A DNA stretch of 64,000 nt from Blakeslea trispora (taxonomy: Eukaryota; Mucoromycota; Mucoromycetes; Mucorales; Choanephoraceae). The first letter of the stretch is position 1; each line of letters begins with the position of its first letter. The DNA is taken from positions 124,001 through 188,000 of the forward strand of contig JAIWNE010000045.1 in the NCBI GenBank assembly GCA_025331445.1, read 5' to 3'. Both the position numbers and the translations under genes were made by a program. A model generated the notes under the pieces. That model had not been told where the DNA came from and searched no databases. It saw only the letters and a list, made by a program, of their open reading frames with translations. This document shows, one piece after another, positions 22,347 through 33,938 of the stretch.

Positions 22347-23818
22347 CTAAGCTTTACAGCTTGTCATATCGATGACTAAGCCATTCGATTCAACAGGGTG
22401 TACCCAAGAATTAATATTGACATAGAGTGTATAAGCCATACAGAGAATACCAAACAAGATTAATAGAACATCCAACACTTTGGCTATCTTTCTGTTTGTA
22501 ATCCTATAATGAAACAGACCGGGAAAAATGAAACAAAGAGGCATACAGGCAAATGAACCTACAAGCGAAACAAACTTGCTCAAGTTTTCAGGACCTACTC
22601 CAAAACTAATAGCAGCGCATACAAGAGGGATCAAGGAACGAACAAGATTCTTTCCCCATTTGATTTTTTGGTTTTTGGCACCAGCGCGTTCACCAAACAC
22701 GTACTTTTCTATGATAGTCAAGGGAGGGTATAACATGAAAGGACAACTGAATATCATGGCAACAGCATACAATAATTGTACTGTAATCGATAATGGTACA
22801 CGAGGGAGGTTGGCAACTACACTAGCCTGTGTGATATCACCATAAGCGACATAGCCAATAGCACCAATCAATGTAAAGACAATAGCACAAATAAGCATAC
22901 CAAGGTTTAGGACAAGAGGAAACTTCTTGGGATCCTTCATACCATTGACAATGGGTAATACTAAAGAGAAAGGACATATGAGTCATAGATACAGATGAAG
23001 AACAGCTTTTTTTTTTCTTTTTACCCATGCCAATGCCTTCATAAGAAAAGATGGCAGTACCAATCATTAATCCAAATGTATTTTGATTGACCATGACGAG
23101 GTTTTTACCTATGCCATGATCATGAATCTGAGCAGAGGAAAAGTAAAGAACACAGACAAGACCAAAAGCAATAAAGACATCACCAATGATAGCTGTAGGT
23201 GATAATTTGGCAATCTTTCTAACCCAACAGAGAGGAATGATAAGGGCTAGAATGATCCAAATATAATACTTGGGAGCAAAAGGACTTTGACAACTGTTGA
23301 GAGTATCCACCACAATACCAATGTTTTCAGAGATAAAGATCATGTAAGAACAAACAAAACCGATCTGTGAGATACATAAAAAGAACTGAATCAAATGCTT
23401 CAAGTAGGGACCATAGAGATGCTCGGCAACATCACCATAAGAACCGCCAATTGATTGTTGAGCTTTGACAAGAATTTGAAAGGCTATACAACATATGACA
23501 GCAAGCACGATCATTAAAATAATAGACAAAACTAAACCACCACTAAGAAAACTAGTAGCCATGATTAAAAAAAACAGAGATCAATCAATGAAATTCCTAA
23601 TCAAGAAGAGTACACACTCACGATCCAGGCAAGAAAATGACACCTGTGCCAATGAAAGCCTTTAGTAACATAAACAATGCTTTTCCGGAAGAGGCTGTGC
23701 CTTCAGGTACATGTTCTATTTGTTCCTCTGCTAAATCTTTTTCGCAATCATCTTCTTGATGATACTTTTCATGAATGACAGACTGAGGACCAGCCACTTT
23801 TTCTTCGGGCTGATTCAT
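22347..23818 (-). CDS. AVT-family vacuolar amino acid transporter
   Basis: Amino acid/auxin permease family member, most like the fungal AVT3/AVT4 and animal SLC36 groups that export neutral amino acids from the vacuole. Three exons join in frame: 23818-23622, 23551-23025 and 22960-22347, giving 445 residues. A hydrophilic acidic N-terminus of about 48 residues is followed by the signature ALFMLLKAFIGTGVIFLPG and about eleven membrane segments. Conserved SIGGSYGDVAEHLYG and TAIFSYEGIGMVLPIVNGM are present, and the second crosses an exon junction exactly, which supports the splicing. Substrate and direction are inferred from the family. Confidence 0.88.
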
Positions 23819-24280
23819 GATTAAGTCTACAACAGAGAACTTGAGAAAGAAGAAAAGGAAAAGAAAAAGGAAATGTCAAAATTAAGATTGTCCCTTCTTT
23901 TTTTGTGATCTTTTTTTTTTTAATCTCAAATGAATGCTGATTGTAACCCAGGCCCAATGAAAAGAATTACAAGCTGATCTATGTGTTGTTAAAGCTCAAC
24001 GCAAATTGTCAAAGCAAAACTGGCTCCTCCAAATAAAGGAAGGAGAGAGGGATTGGCATCAAGCAGTTGGAACATCTTCAAAATTTTTTACTAGTTCTGT
24101 AGGCTCGATAAACTATGGCTTTTAGATAAAAGTCCTGGATCAATGCTAGGATGAATTGTGGATCCAGTCATTCATTATAGCAGCACTAGCACATTTTTGT
24201 TCCATTCGCTTACCTTCAGATGTGCGTATGCTTTACCAGTAAAAGTATGTCTTTTACATACGTTTACACCCAAATTCAGT

Positions 24281-24601
24281 ATGGCTAATGATGACTTCAC
24301 TTTGCTGGTCGTTTATGATGCCATCCAAGCCACACAATCAATGGTTTATTTTGACATGCCAATCACAAATGATCTATACGATGCGGTCCAAGACGATGGG
24401 AAGATGTACATGGATTTGAAAACTGACTCAAATAATGGAGATGTATTGAATTACCAAATTCTGATTACTGCATCTGGTGCAGTCTTATCCGGACTGAAGT
24501 TGAAACATTTGGCATATATCTTTACAGTGTATACACTCTCTACTCCCCCCCCCCTCCTTTATCAAGTTGTATTTACATGCTGTTTTTTTATTTTATTTTA
24601 A
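24281..24601 (+). CDS. unassigned small open reading frame
   Basis: A 106-codon frame starting MANDDFTLLVVYDAIQATQS, with ordinary codon use over its first about 85 codons. It then runs into a C10 tract and hydrophobic low complexity. The frame is open further upstream to 24158. No family is recognised. It ends at 24601, overlapping the antisense stop codon end of dCMP deaminase by a few bases. It could be a real single-exon gene, an exon ending near 24525 or a remnant; I would not rely on it. Confidence 0.3.
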   Translation: MANDDFTLLVVYDAIQATQSMVYFDMPITNDLYDAVQDDGKMYMDLKTDSNNGDVLNYQILITASGAVLSGLKLKHLAYIFTVYTLSTPPPLLYQVVFTCCFFILF

Positions 24602-25757
24602 GCCTAACAAATTGATCTCCTCTTCTATATCGGTACGCATTTCTATTCGTAGAGATGGAGGACTGTGTTGTCTAAGTTTGACATTGGCTTCTTGAAATAT
24701 CTTTGCTGTCATTTGATCCATGCCGTAAGAGCGGTTGTACACTACCTCCTTTACACCTTGTTGAACAATCTTGATAGCACATCCTAAACAAGGACAAGTG
24801 TTGCAGTAAAGAACCACGCTACTGTCATACACAACAATGCTTCTTCCTGCCTCCAAGAGGGCATTCTCTTCTGCATGCATACATAGACATCGATCAAGAC
24901 CAGCACCACAGGGAGTGGCGTCATTGCAGCGACCACAGCCACCTTCATTACAGTTGCGCAAACCTCGAGGCGTACCATTGTAACCTGTAGCAATCACACG
25001 ATGATCCTTCACCAAAATACAACCCACACGCCGTTTCATACAATTGGATCGTTGAGCAGCTAAATCGGATAGCTGCATAAAGTAAGTATCCCAACTAGGC
25101 CTTAATCTTTCTTTATTGATCAAATCTCGACGATCCAATGCTTGGTAAAGATGGTCTGTTTCGTGATATATGTTGGTGACAGTCAGATCAGAAGAAATCA
25201 TGATGTTCAATAAAGGTGTGATTGTCTGAACTTCTTCTTGATCCTGAGCGGATATGTTGAATATAAAATGATCATCCTTGACCAAAAATTCCTCTAAACT
25301 CAGTATGGATTGGTTTTTAGAGGCTAATCTTTGATTGCAAAAAAGTGTGAATAGACTACACATTTAATTTTCTTTCTCGCTTTATTACCTTGCTTTATAT
25401 CGTTCATATCTTAATGTAATAGGTGCCTCTACAGATACCAATAAAAAGAAAGGACGCTTTCTTCAACTTGAAGGTAAGGATATTGGACTTCTCTTAAAAT
25501 ATAGTCTCTTACTTGAGTGCCCAAAGATCTCGACAATCGACATCGCAAGTGACAAAATTTTGCTGCCAACGCTCAGTAACATATTGCTGCATGTCATTGA
25601 TCGAGTCAAATAGAATGGCATGATCATAAAGCCCATCTCGAGCAAAAGTATCTTTAAAGTTTTTCAGTGTCAAGTACTGAAAACGATGCTTTTTAACAAG
25701 ATATTGAGCAACAGTATGTTTGCCGCTACTTTGTGACCCGGTAATACCAATAAACAT
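24593..25757 (-). CDS. DCD1: deoxycytidylate (dCMP) deaminase
   Basis: Converts dCMP to dUMP, feeding thymidylate synthesis. Three exons join in frame: 25757-25513, 25460-25389 and 25328-24593, giving 350 residues. The N-terminal half has a P-loop-like start (GITGSQSSGKHT) and SVEAPITLRYERYKARL, as in fungal Dcd1, which carries a degenerate kinase-like N-domain. The catalytic half has SNCMKRRVGCILV, zinc ligands in MHAEENALLEAG (HAE) and CNTCPCLGC, and a GYNGTPRG loop. The middle 72-nt exon is needed to produce the conserved SVEAPITLRYERYK block. The last residues carry an extra acidic tail. Confidence 0.92.
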
Positions 25758-26396
25758 TTATCTGTTTGTTAGCAGGAAAAAAAAAAGAATTGGAATATGT
25801 ATAGTAGATTGACTCCTTCAGTGTACCTTTAACACTTTAAAAAAAAGTTTTAGGATGATTTAATTTTCTAAAAATGACCCAATATTTTCTGAATAAAGCG
25901 TGTCAAGTCCGAATGTATATTTCTCTACCAATGAGAGAAACTGCTGTTATCTAGAGCAATACCTGACATGCTTTATTAAATGATGGGTGCTTACCTTTAG
26001 CTATTGATGAAATAACAAAGTACGAAAACAGTCATTGCTATAGCATTGCTCAAATGAATTTTGTTGTCTCTTTTTACTCATGTTATTGTTCAGTATCATG
26101 TATTGACTCAGAAGTAAGGATTCATGAGCCATTGATTTTCTCTTGAACTATACTTGATTCTTTAGAAACAAGCTATTTTGGCTTCAACAACTAGGCTAGT
26201 TTTAGCTGAAGAGTTTGTTGTGATATCTTTTTTTTTTTTTTTTTGCTTAGAAAGCTTTGTTTAACTGAGTGAGCTTTTTTTTTTCTTAAGTAATTGAGAC
26301 GAGTCACATTTGATTTTACTCTATTTTTTTTAATCCCTTTTTTCTCTCTCTCTTCTTCTTGTTTGCTATCATCTATATCATTTGAGCGCGTGCATA
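25758..26396. promoter_or_regulatory. divergent promoter region of DCD1 and TAF12
   Basis: About 640 bp between two divergent starts, with a long T tract near 26230-26250 and pyrimidine-rich DNA just before TAF12. No clear TATA element or operator is seen. Confidence 0.45.
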
Positions 26397-27915
26397 ATGT
26401 CAGCCAATCCAGCCCCTAATCATATACCACCTCTTCCTCAGATGATTGCCCAGTATCAGCAACAAGTAGAATTCTTTAATAATCAAATAGGCCTTATACG
26501 TAGAAATCTAGAGCGAACTGATATTTCGAATGAAGAAAAAGAAACACTTCGAAAACAAGAACAAGAGATACAGTCTAAAGTAGCTATGCTTCAGTCTATC
26601 ATAAGCCAAATGGTGACTCAACGCGTATTATCTCAGCAACAGCAACAGCAACAACAGCAGCAACAACAGCAGATCGGCTCTCCTTCTTCTCAGCAGACAG
26701 GTGATAATATGAGTGTTACTTCAGCACCTGGATCGCCTGCGACATTTAATCAACAACAACAACAGCAACAGTTTGCTGCAGCTCAATTACGCAAGTGACT
26801 ATGAAGGGCATCTTTGAGCAAAGTTATGATAGCTAACATATTTCTCTTTGATAAAATAGGTCAACAACAGCAACAACAGCAACAAGCTGCACTTAATAAA
26901 ATGGGTTTAGTAGCACAACAATTGAGCAATGCTTCACCACAGAACACTTTTGCTCCACAACAGCAACAACAACAGCAACCACAACCATCACAGCCACCAC
27001 AACAGCAGCAACCACAACAGCAACAACAACAACAGCAAGTAAAGCCTAACCCAGGTGCTGTATCATCGCCAGCAGTGGCAGCTCAAGCAGCAGCAGTAGC
27101 AGCAGCAGCAGCCCAAGCAGCTAAAAACAATGGCGGTCTATTCACTTTCCCTACTCAACCACAACAACCACAAGCACAACAGCCTCAGACACAAGCACAA
27201 CCTCTAGCACAGTCTCAAGTACAGCCACCACCACAATCACAGTTGCCACAAGTCAATCAGATGCAAGCTCCAGCATTGGCCACAACACCCGGCGGAACAG
27301 CTATGATGATGCCTGGTGCTGTTGCCAACACGAATGCAAACACTGGGGTTGTAACATCTGCACCAACAGTCAGTACGGCTCCAGCAGTCACGCCATTAAA
27401 GCCAGCAACAGTACCTTCTTTAGATAATGATGGTGTTAGTCGTGTCTTGACTAAACGAAAGATTCAAGAGCTTGTATCTCAGATCGATCCATCAGAGAGG
27501 TTAGAACCTGAGGTAGAAGATGTATGTATTTCCCTCATATTGATGTAAATACGATTGAACTAAATGATGATTATTTCAAGATATTATTGGAAATAGCAGA
27601 TGAATTTATTGAGTCTGTCACTACATTTGCCTGTCAATTAGCTAAGCATCGTAAATCAGATACATTGGAAGTCAAGGATGTTCAGCTACATTTAGGTAAG
27701 ATCAATAGAGGTGAGGCTTACTCTCTAAACTAAATCATGACTTAGAACGTAATTGGAACATTCGTATACCTGGATTTGCTGCTGATGACATTCGGCCCTT
27801 AAGAAAGCCTGCTATTCCTTCTTCTCATCAAGCAAAGGTTCAGGCTGTCAACACAGCCAAAAATCAGGCCACTAACTCTACATCAAAAAAAGAGCATCAT
27901 GTCAATAACAATTAA
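26397..27915 (+). CDS. TAF12: TFIID/SAGA subunit TAF12
   Basis: Histone-fold subunit that pairs with TAF4 in TFIID and with Ada1 in SAGA. Four exons join in frame: 26397-26790, 26860-27521, 27581-27695 and 27746-27915, giving 446 residues. A helical N-terminus is followed by long Gln-rich and Ala/Pro-rich tracts (residues about 80-300). The histone fold is [20 protein letters not shown]...[20 protein letters not shown]...[16 protein letters not shown]. The first intron requires a GC donor (C|GCAAGT at 26791); the nearby GT donor gives an early stop. The Gln codons mix CAA and CAG, which limits repeat expansion. Confidence 0.92.
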
Positions 27916-28500
27916 AGCTTTTTATTCTCTTCCCTCTCTTTGTACCATCTTAGCAGAAAAAAAAAGAGAGAGAAAGAGAGAAACAAACATGCACCAAATA
28001 TTAAACATCCTATTGAGCCCAAATCACCTTCAATGGTTGACAATGCTTTAAGAAATCAACTTGTATGTTTATAAACTCGACTAGTTAGATACCCTCAAAG
28101 AATAAGATCTCTCTCTCTCTGTCTGTCTTTTTTACGTTATTTATTTTGTTTTGTTTTTTTGCTTCGAGCAATAGCTTTTATGTGCTTCTATCTTTCTCTT
28201 TATGTGTAGGTATTCTCTTACTATGGCTTTGGAAGGTGACATAAGATCGCTGTCTTTTTTTTTTACTTAAAAAGTACACCGTCATTTTGACAAAAAGGTC
28301 AATCCAAAGGAAATTGAATTTTGGCTGGTACATATTTTTCTGGACTTTTCCATAAATAAACAGATTGACGTCAAGATGTGGTCAGAGGACCTTACTCTCC
28401 AAGGTACAAACGCGTAACAAGAAATACATATAAATAGGGTTTGATTTTCTCTTTATTGAGTGTTTTCTTTTTATCTTCTTTATTTTATACTCATCTAAAC
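27916..28500. other. intergenic region
   Basis: About 585 bp. AG-rich after the TAF12 stop, then T-rich. The IF1 core promoter occupies the last 75 bp. Confidence 0.5.
28429..28436 (+). promoter_or_regulatory. TATA-like element of the IF1 gene
   Basis: TATAAATA lies 65-72 bp upstream of the IF1 start codon, the usual placement for a TATA box with a short leader. Confidence 0.5.
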
Positions 28501-28846
28501 ATGTTCTCTCAACTCTCTACTCGCGTTTCTGGTCGTACCAACATTTTGTCTCGTCGTGCTTTACACATGACTTCTATCGCTCGCTCTGAAGGTTCCACTG
28601 CCAGCTCTAAAGGATTCAGTGAAAGAGAAGCTGCTGCTGAAAACAGATGGGCTCGTGCTCACGTAAGTAAAAAAAAAAAAAAGAGAGATAATAGAAATAA
28701 GAGGCTGGCTTTCTTAACTTTTCTCTCTTTTTTTTTTTTTCTTTTAGGATGCTGAGAAGATTAAGATTCTTAGAGAACACTTGGCTGCTCAAGAACAATC
28801 TACTGCTGATATCAAGAAGAAATTGGCCGAATTAGAAAAGAAATAG
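28501..28846 (+). CDS. INH1: mitochondrial F1F0-ATPase inhibitor IF1
   Basis: Small protein that blocks reverse ATP hydrolysis by F1 when the membrane is de-energised. Two exons, 28501-28662 and 28748-28846, give 86 residues. A basic presequence (MFSQLSTRVSGRTNILSRRA) precedes the inhibitory helix GFSEREAAAENRWARAHDAEK, whose pattern is typical of IF1. The C-terminal coiled coil ends in KKLAELEKK. The intron falls inside the inhibitory helix. A TATA-like element lies about 70 bp upstream. Confidence 0.93.
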
Positions 28847-29208
28847 ATTTTTTTTTCTTACATTTCATGAACTTTACCTATTCTAATATTGCTTGTAAAT
28901 AAACCTTTTTCTCCAATGTATTTTTTGTTTTATGTGTTTGGTTTGACAATGAGTACTTTCTTGAAAATGAGCTGATTAATTCTTTCTCGGATAATCTTCG
29001 GGCTATAACAATTAAGCGGGTAAAGAGGACAATAAAAAAAAAGGCAGTTTCAAACACGTTACACTTTGGTAAGACAAAGTCGACACTACGCTAATCCCCC
29101 GTACCCATACACATACACATACACACAAATGTTGTTTTGAGAAAGAGAGAAAATGTTTCTTTAATTTCGAGGAAATGAAAAAAGTAGATAAACAGAACTT
29201 TATTCTGT
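28847..29208. other. short convergent intergenic region
   Basis: About 360 bp between the IF1 and eL18 stops. It contains a CATACA repeat near 29106-29125. No gene is seen. Confidence 0.5.
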
Positions 29209-30457
29209 TTAGACCTTGAAACCACGAGAAGAACGCTTACCACGAGCCTTTTCGAACTTGCGGCCCTTGGAGCGAACGTAGGGCTTCTTGTTCTTGTGGG
29301 GACCGAAACCGAAGTGCTTGACGGCTTCACGGCTGTTCTTGGCACCACGGATCAAGATGGTGTTGGCACCAGTAGGGGCACGGAGAGCCAATTGATCCAA
29401 GGTCAAAACTTCACCACCGGCCTTCAAGATACGGGCCTTGGCAGTCTTGGAGAAGTTGAGAGCAGCAACAGAGATCTTGGGGAGATCGAGGAGACGAGAG
29501 TCATCGGTGATACGGCCAACAACGACAAGAGTCTTACCTTCCTTGTTGTTCTTAACAAGACGGGAGACAGTGACAGGGGGACGGTTGACACGAGACATAA
29601 AGAGACGCTTCAAGACGACCTTGTTGAAGTTAGCATCAGTACGACGAGCAAGGAAACGGTAGAGCTAGAGAAAACAATGAGGTCAGTTTACGCTACTTTT
29701 TTCTCCCATGTTTTTTGTCTACGGCTTTAGTCTCTTACCTTGACCAACAAAGCCAAGTAAACGTTGTCAGACTTGGGAGCAGAACGGTTGGAGTTCTTGA
29801 CGTGGTGGTTCTTGAGGTCGATACCCTAGAACAAAGAGAGAATGTGTGTTTAATATCAATGTAAGTAAAAAGACGCAAGCTATCTTTGAACAAGCTTAGC
29901 ATGAATATGGAGGAGGAAAGGATCTTTTCTTTTTCCGGATATGTCACAAATTGTCTGCTGTTCATAGTTCAAGTATTTGCTGTATTCCTCTTCTTTTATG
30001 TGCTTACAGTTGTCTTTTTTCGGGAGGTTTCTTTTAGTGCTGGAAAACTGGCCTTTTCTTTCCTTCTCTCTCTTTTGACTCACGTGTTAACGAAGAAGAA
30101 CTGCTTCAGAAAAGCAGTTAACAGAGAGAAAAGAGAAAAAATTGGCTGCACAAACATACTTGGTCTAGCATGTGTCTTTTTTTTTGTTTTGAACAAAGTG
30201 TAACTGACATGACTTATGACGCGTTGTTTGAGGAAAGTGCTGAATTGGTTTGTAATAGATTGGGAGTGTTGTTGAGCACAACATTGTTGCTGACTTGTCG
30301 CAAGGCTGTCTAAAAATATGCTTTTTACAGTTTTTTTTTGTGATGGAGAATCTATCCATCATCCATCCAGGAAAGAAAGGAATCCCATCCATCCATTCAT
30401 AAACTCTACTCCATGCTTGTTGAAGATGCTTGGCCTGAGTGATTCTAGCATTACCAT
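29209..30457 (-). CDS. RPL18: 60S ribosomal protein eL18
   Basis: Large ribosomal subunit protein of 181 residues. Coding exons are 30457-30455 (ATG only), 29825-29739 and 29664-29209. Conserved blocks include [53 protein letters not shown] and the C-terminal [20 protein letters not shown]. The first exon is inferred: the frame needs an ATG with a donor directly after it, and the only AAAATG|GTAATG site found upstream is at 30457, giving a 629-nt first intron. Such an intron right after the start is common in fungal ribosomal protein genes. Codon use (GTC, AAG, CGT) is strongly biased, as expected for high expression. Confidence 0.9.
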
Positions 30458-30682
30458 TTTAGACTACAAAGAAAAGAGGGTGAGCTATGAGTTGCACTTT
30501 GGCTTCTGATATTCAATTTTCCCTTACCTATATTTTCCCCCTCCTCTCATTTTATTTCGTGTGTCAACAGATTCTATACCATAAAGTATGAATTTGAGTC
30601 CGATGACTTGAGAAAATCCGGCTCGGAAAGTTCTTTTTTTTTTTTTTTTTACTTTTACTCTAAAAGGAGAGAATCTTTATTA
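30458..30682. other. short spacer upstream of RPL18
   Basis: Pyrimidine/purine-rich DNA with a T17 run (30636-30652) next to the transposon insertion site. It is the likely RPL18 promoter, cut by or lying next to the element at 30683. Confidence 0.4.
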
Positions 30683-30855
30683 CAGTGCTTCCGGTTCCAA
30701 TTGGTCACTTTTTTGAAAATTTGGTCTCCCAAAAATACTAAAAATAGAGCTTCATTTGGTCACTTTTTTGACTCTCAATTGGTTGATTTTTCAAATCTCA
30801 ATCGGTTACTTATTTAGACTTCATTTGGTTAATTTTTCGAAAATCATTTGGTCAT
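30683..30855 (+). repeat. left terminal inverted repeat, 173 bp
   Basis: Identical, as far as I can read it, to the reverse complement of 33939-34111. It contains internal repeats of TTGGTCACTTTTTTGA and CAATTGGT/CAATCGGT-like words, which could be multiple transposase-binding sites. Confidence 0.93.
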
Positions 30856-30877
30856 ACAATAGAGACACTGCTCCTTC

Positions 30878-31666
30878 TTAGATAGGCTCTTTATTTAGAC
30901 ACTTGGGAAAAGTATTTATGGAATGCTGAATGTAGTTTCGTATATTCTGAAGCGGTACCTTCTCACAAGCATCCATCATTCGCGAAGTAAGAGTCTCATT
31001 ATCTTTAAGTTTTTCTCTCTTAACATAGTCCTTAAGATCCTTCCAAAATTGCTCAATTGGATTTAGTTCGGGTGAGTAAGGTGGAAGATACACAGGTTTA
31101 TATCCACGACGAATTATGATGGGATCAACGATGTTATGAACGTGGATGGGAGCATTATCCATGACAATGTGATAGCCCCTCATTTCTGGAAACTGATCCA
31201 TAATATCCATCGTATCCACAACAAACTGCATGAAATGGTTACCAGTAGTACCCTTTGGCAAGTTGAGACGATCTTCTGGAGCCTTTCTTTTCGTAGCACC
31301 AGCTACTTTTCTCCTCTTCACATTACCAGCTTCTCTAATACTTACATTGACAATGCCAGCAGACGATACAGCGCCGAGAGCAGTCTTTGATACTGCTTTT
31401 GTAGATGGCGTTTCTTCAATAGCTGGCTCTCCTTTCTTTGACCAGGCTCTTCCTCGAGTCATGTTGACGTTGAAGCCAGATTCATCAACAAATATACAAT
31501 TGTTGTGGTAGTCGATTCCCTTTGCAATCCATTCAGCAACCCAAGCTGCCCTAGCCTCGAGAGTTTTGGTACTGTTTCGTTCTTCTTGTGAATAGTCGGC
31601 TTTATCTGCCGAAGTCAAAGTGACGGATTCACCAGGCATCAGTTCGAGTACCTTTTCATTCAGCAA
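30878..31666 (-). pseudogene. DDE transposase, catalytic C-terminal part
   Basis: A 262-codon open frame of the IS630/Tc1/mariner superfamily (DDE_3). The triad is visible: Asp in CIFVDESGFNV, Asp in YHIVMDNAPIHVH and Glu in YSPELNPIEQFW. With 34 residues between the second and third positions it is a DD34E type. The frame starts inside the protein: the helix-turn-helix DNA-binding region expected before LTSADKADYS is missing, and upstream sequence turns into the dispersed repeat at about 31690. It is therefore a truncated transposase, though the catalytic part has no stop codon. Confidence 0.85.
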
Positions 31667-31689
31667 ATCGACAGTATATATATGATTTG

Positions 31690-32340
31690 TATGACATGAT
31701 TTACTCGCATGCTTTCACTGATGCAAAGGCATTAATGTATCATCCTACTCTTTTTTTTTTCTTTTCACTACAGAATAATGAATAGTAATCAAGGTAAATG
31801 ATCTACATCAAGCTTTACTCTTTTCATGATAAGAATGAAGATTTGGTCTTTTTGTATTGTTAAATAAAGAACCAGGGTGTTCATTGTTTATAGCAGAGCC
31901 CAGACCAATTTACACAAAGATCAAACAAACAATCAATATATCAGCCAATGAGGACAGCTGATCAGTAATGTAGTCAATCTAATTTATAAAAACAAAAGAA
32001 AAAAAAAGTACCTTTTCTTTCTTTTCTTTCTTTAATTATTATTTAGAATGAATACATTACAAACAAAGGTAACAAAGCTGTTCTTTAGGCTGTGAAATAT
32101 TTGCTAATGATCTCTTAGAGTAATTACTGCGCGCTTTCTTGCTGTCTAGATGACATGCAGAAAAGTAACTGTTTGGAAAGAAGGCATGTATTTCATCATG
32201 ATTGTTGTCGCGTATCTGTACTGATCAAAATGAATAGGCCTTTTTTTATTTGTTCTTTTCTTAAGAAGAGGTAAGCGATCCATTCAAGAGCTAAAACGAT
32301 GTCTAAGAAACAGAAAAACTAAAACAATGTTTACACTTTA
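31690..32340 (-). repeat. dispersed repeat, copy B (5' region of the cargo gene)
   Basis: Reverse-complement match to 1330-2010. One edge coincides with the break in the transposase frame at about 31690. The other runs up to the first possible exon of the cargo gene, so the repeat is probably its promoter region. Confidence 0.75.
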
Positions 32341-32349
32341 GGTTTTTCT

Positions 32350-33543
32350 ATGTTGGAGGTAATCTATGCACAGTTTTTTAGAGGGAAGGACAACTCTCCC
32401 CCTTAAACCCCCTACCCCTCTCAGGTTGATTCAGGCTTAATCTATGTAAGTTTATTCGCGTCTAGTACTAAATTCTTATATCATGTGGCTGTGCTCTAAT
32501 TTTTCTCAAATTTCAGTAAGACATGTTTTGATTAATTTTAGGCCCTGGCCCTTGTAGACTTGAACAAGCGAAGTGATTTGCGATATGAACTTCTGCAAGC
32601 TGCAAGCTATATGTAATAAAATAAAAAAAAAAGGCAGCAAATGAACACTTTAAACTGATATGTTTTATTTAGCTTGCACAATATTGAAAAGTGGGAAAGT
32701 CAAAATGACAAATCAGAAGCTGAAGTTGTTGGACAAGTCAACGAAATGCTGAAGATCGTGTTCAACTCTTCAAAGTTGAAGATTAGGATGTAAGTTTGTT
32801 TTTAATTTGTACTATAAATATATCCTGCGTTGACAGTTAACGGTGTACTAGTGGCGAGATTGGTGCTGCCTGTACTCGCGAGAACAGAAAGAGTAGAGAG
32901 ACCAGTTTTTCTGGTGGCAGCTCATCGGCCTTCATCACAGGCAATAGCAGCAACATCAGCAAGAAGAACATCAACGCAAGAAAAATTGATCTAATGATCA
33001 CCGGTGCCAATGATGTTGAGCTCTCAATTTGCGAGTTCAAGGCAAAAGATGAATACAGGTCGTTAACAAAGCAGTCTGGCAAATGTGCCAGACTGAACCA
33101 AGCATTGCTAGAAGACCTGAAGACTATTGAAGTCAATGAAATGGTTGTAGGGATGAACTGGGGTGGTAAGCTGAAAATAAAACAGCTAGAAATCTAGAAG
33201 CATTCATACCAATACTCATTGATTAGATCGTTCCGGAGAGCTATTTGGTGTACAAGAAGCAGATGGTGTATTCATCTGCTACCAGTTGTCAAGACTGACA
33301 ATTCCCGCCTACAGGGTGTTGATCGGTGATGTCTTTATCTCATTGATGAAAGACTTGTACGCTTGGAAAGTATGTATAGAGTATATCTATATGTCAAGAC
33401 AATCTAACCATCTACTTTAGGATCATTTAGAAGCACTAAATGACAAAGTGATCGTAAATAGTGCAAGAGTGGGCCCAATCAAAAGAAAGAGAGATTCTTA
33501 TGTTTGTTGTTTGACGCCAAAATGGGCTCCCAATAAAAAATAA
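32350..33543 (+). CDS. transposon cargo protein with PD-(D/E)XK-like motif
   Basis: Seven exons can be joined in one frame: 32350-32358, 32425-32445, 32542-32612, 32673-32789, 32852-33165, 33227-33369 and 33421-33543, giving 265 residues. The first two exons are tentative. ARKIDLMI...DVELSICEFKAKDE places Asp119, Glu134 and Lys136 in the D-x(n)-E-x-K pattern of PD-(D/E)XK nucleases, after a Ser/Asn-rich loop. A basic/polar helix (TKQSGKCARLNQALLEDL) follows. I recall many Mucorales hypothetical proteins with the same D...E(W/F)K layout and no assigned function. The reading frame and splice sites are intact, unlike the surrounding transposase. Nuclease activity is inference only. Confidence 0.6.
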
Positions 33544-33645
33544 TTTTTTGTACTAATGTTGTGAGCAAGTGTGGAGCCAGTTAATTCTTGAGAGAGAGAG
33601 AGAGAAAAGTGAATGGATGTTCTCGCAAAAAAAAAAGAAAATTGG

Positions 33646-33915
33646 AAAGGTTGTCTCAGCCAAATTAATATAAGGAGTATATTTCGTATACTCCGTAGCT
33701 CTATCTTTCTTCTCTGGTGCTTCTTTCATAGTGGTGTCATGGCCTTCGTATAGACCAGACATATCAACCTCTGTGTATTTTATAAACTTTTGAAGGGTCT
33801 TCAGCTTTGTAAGGCGGAATGAAGCAATCTCATCAACTGCCATTGCCTCCCTTCCATTTTCATCAAAGATGTTTCCTTGCCCATCTTCGTTATAAAATCT
33901 CAAATCAGATGCCAT
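33646..33915 (-). pseudogene. transposase N-terminal fragment
   Basis: Ninety codons starting MASDLRFYNEDG and reaching KYTPYINLAETTF, which resembles the lead-in to the HTH region of Mucorales DDE_3 transposases (KxTPY motif). The similarity then stops and low-complexity sequence follows. With 31666-30878 it would make one transposase lacking roughly its HTH domain. Confidence 0.65.
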
Positions 33916-33938
33916 CTCAAGTATGAAGTCAAAGCGAA

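Noticed and set aside
25463..25645. Alternative end of the dCMP deaminase first exon frame (LPSS stop)
   Set aside because: Using the 25461 acceptor and the 72-nt exon yields the conserved SVEAPITLRYERYK segment, so the read-through frame is an artefact.
29296..29730. 144-codon frame antisense to RPL18
   Set aside because: Shadow frame produced by ribosomal-protein codon bias.
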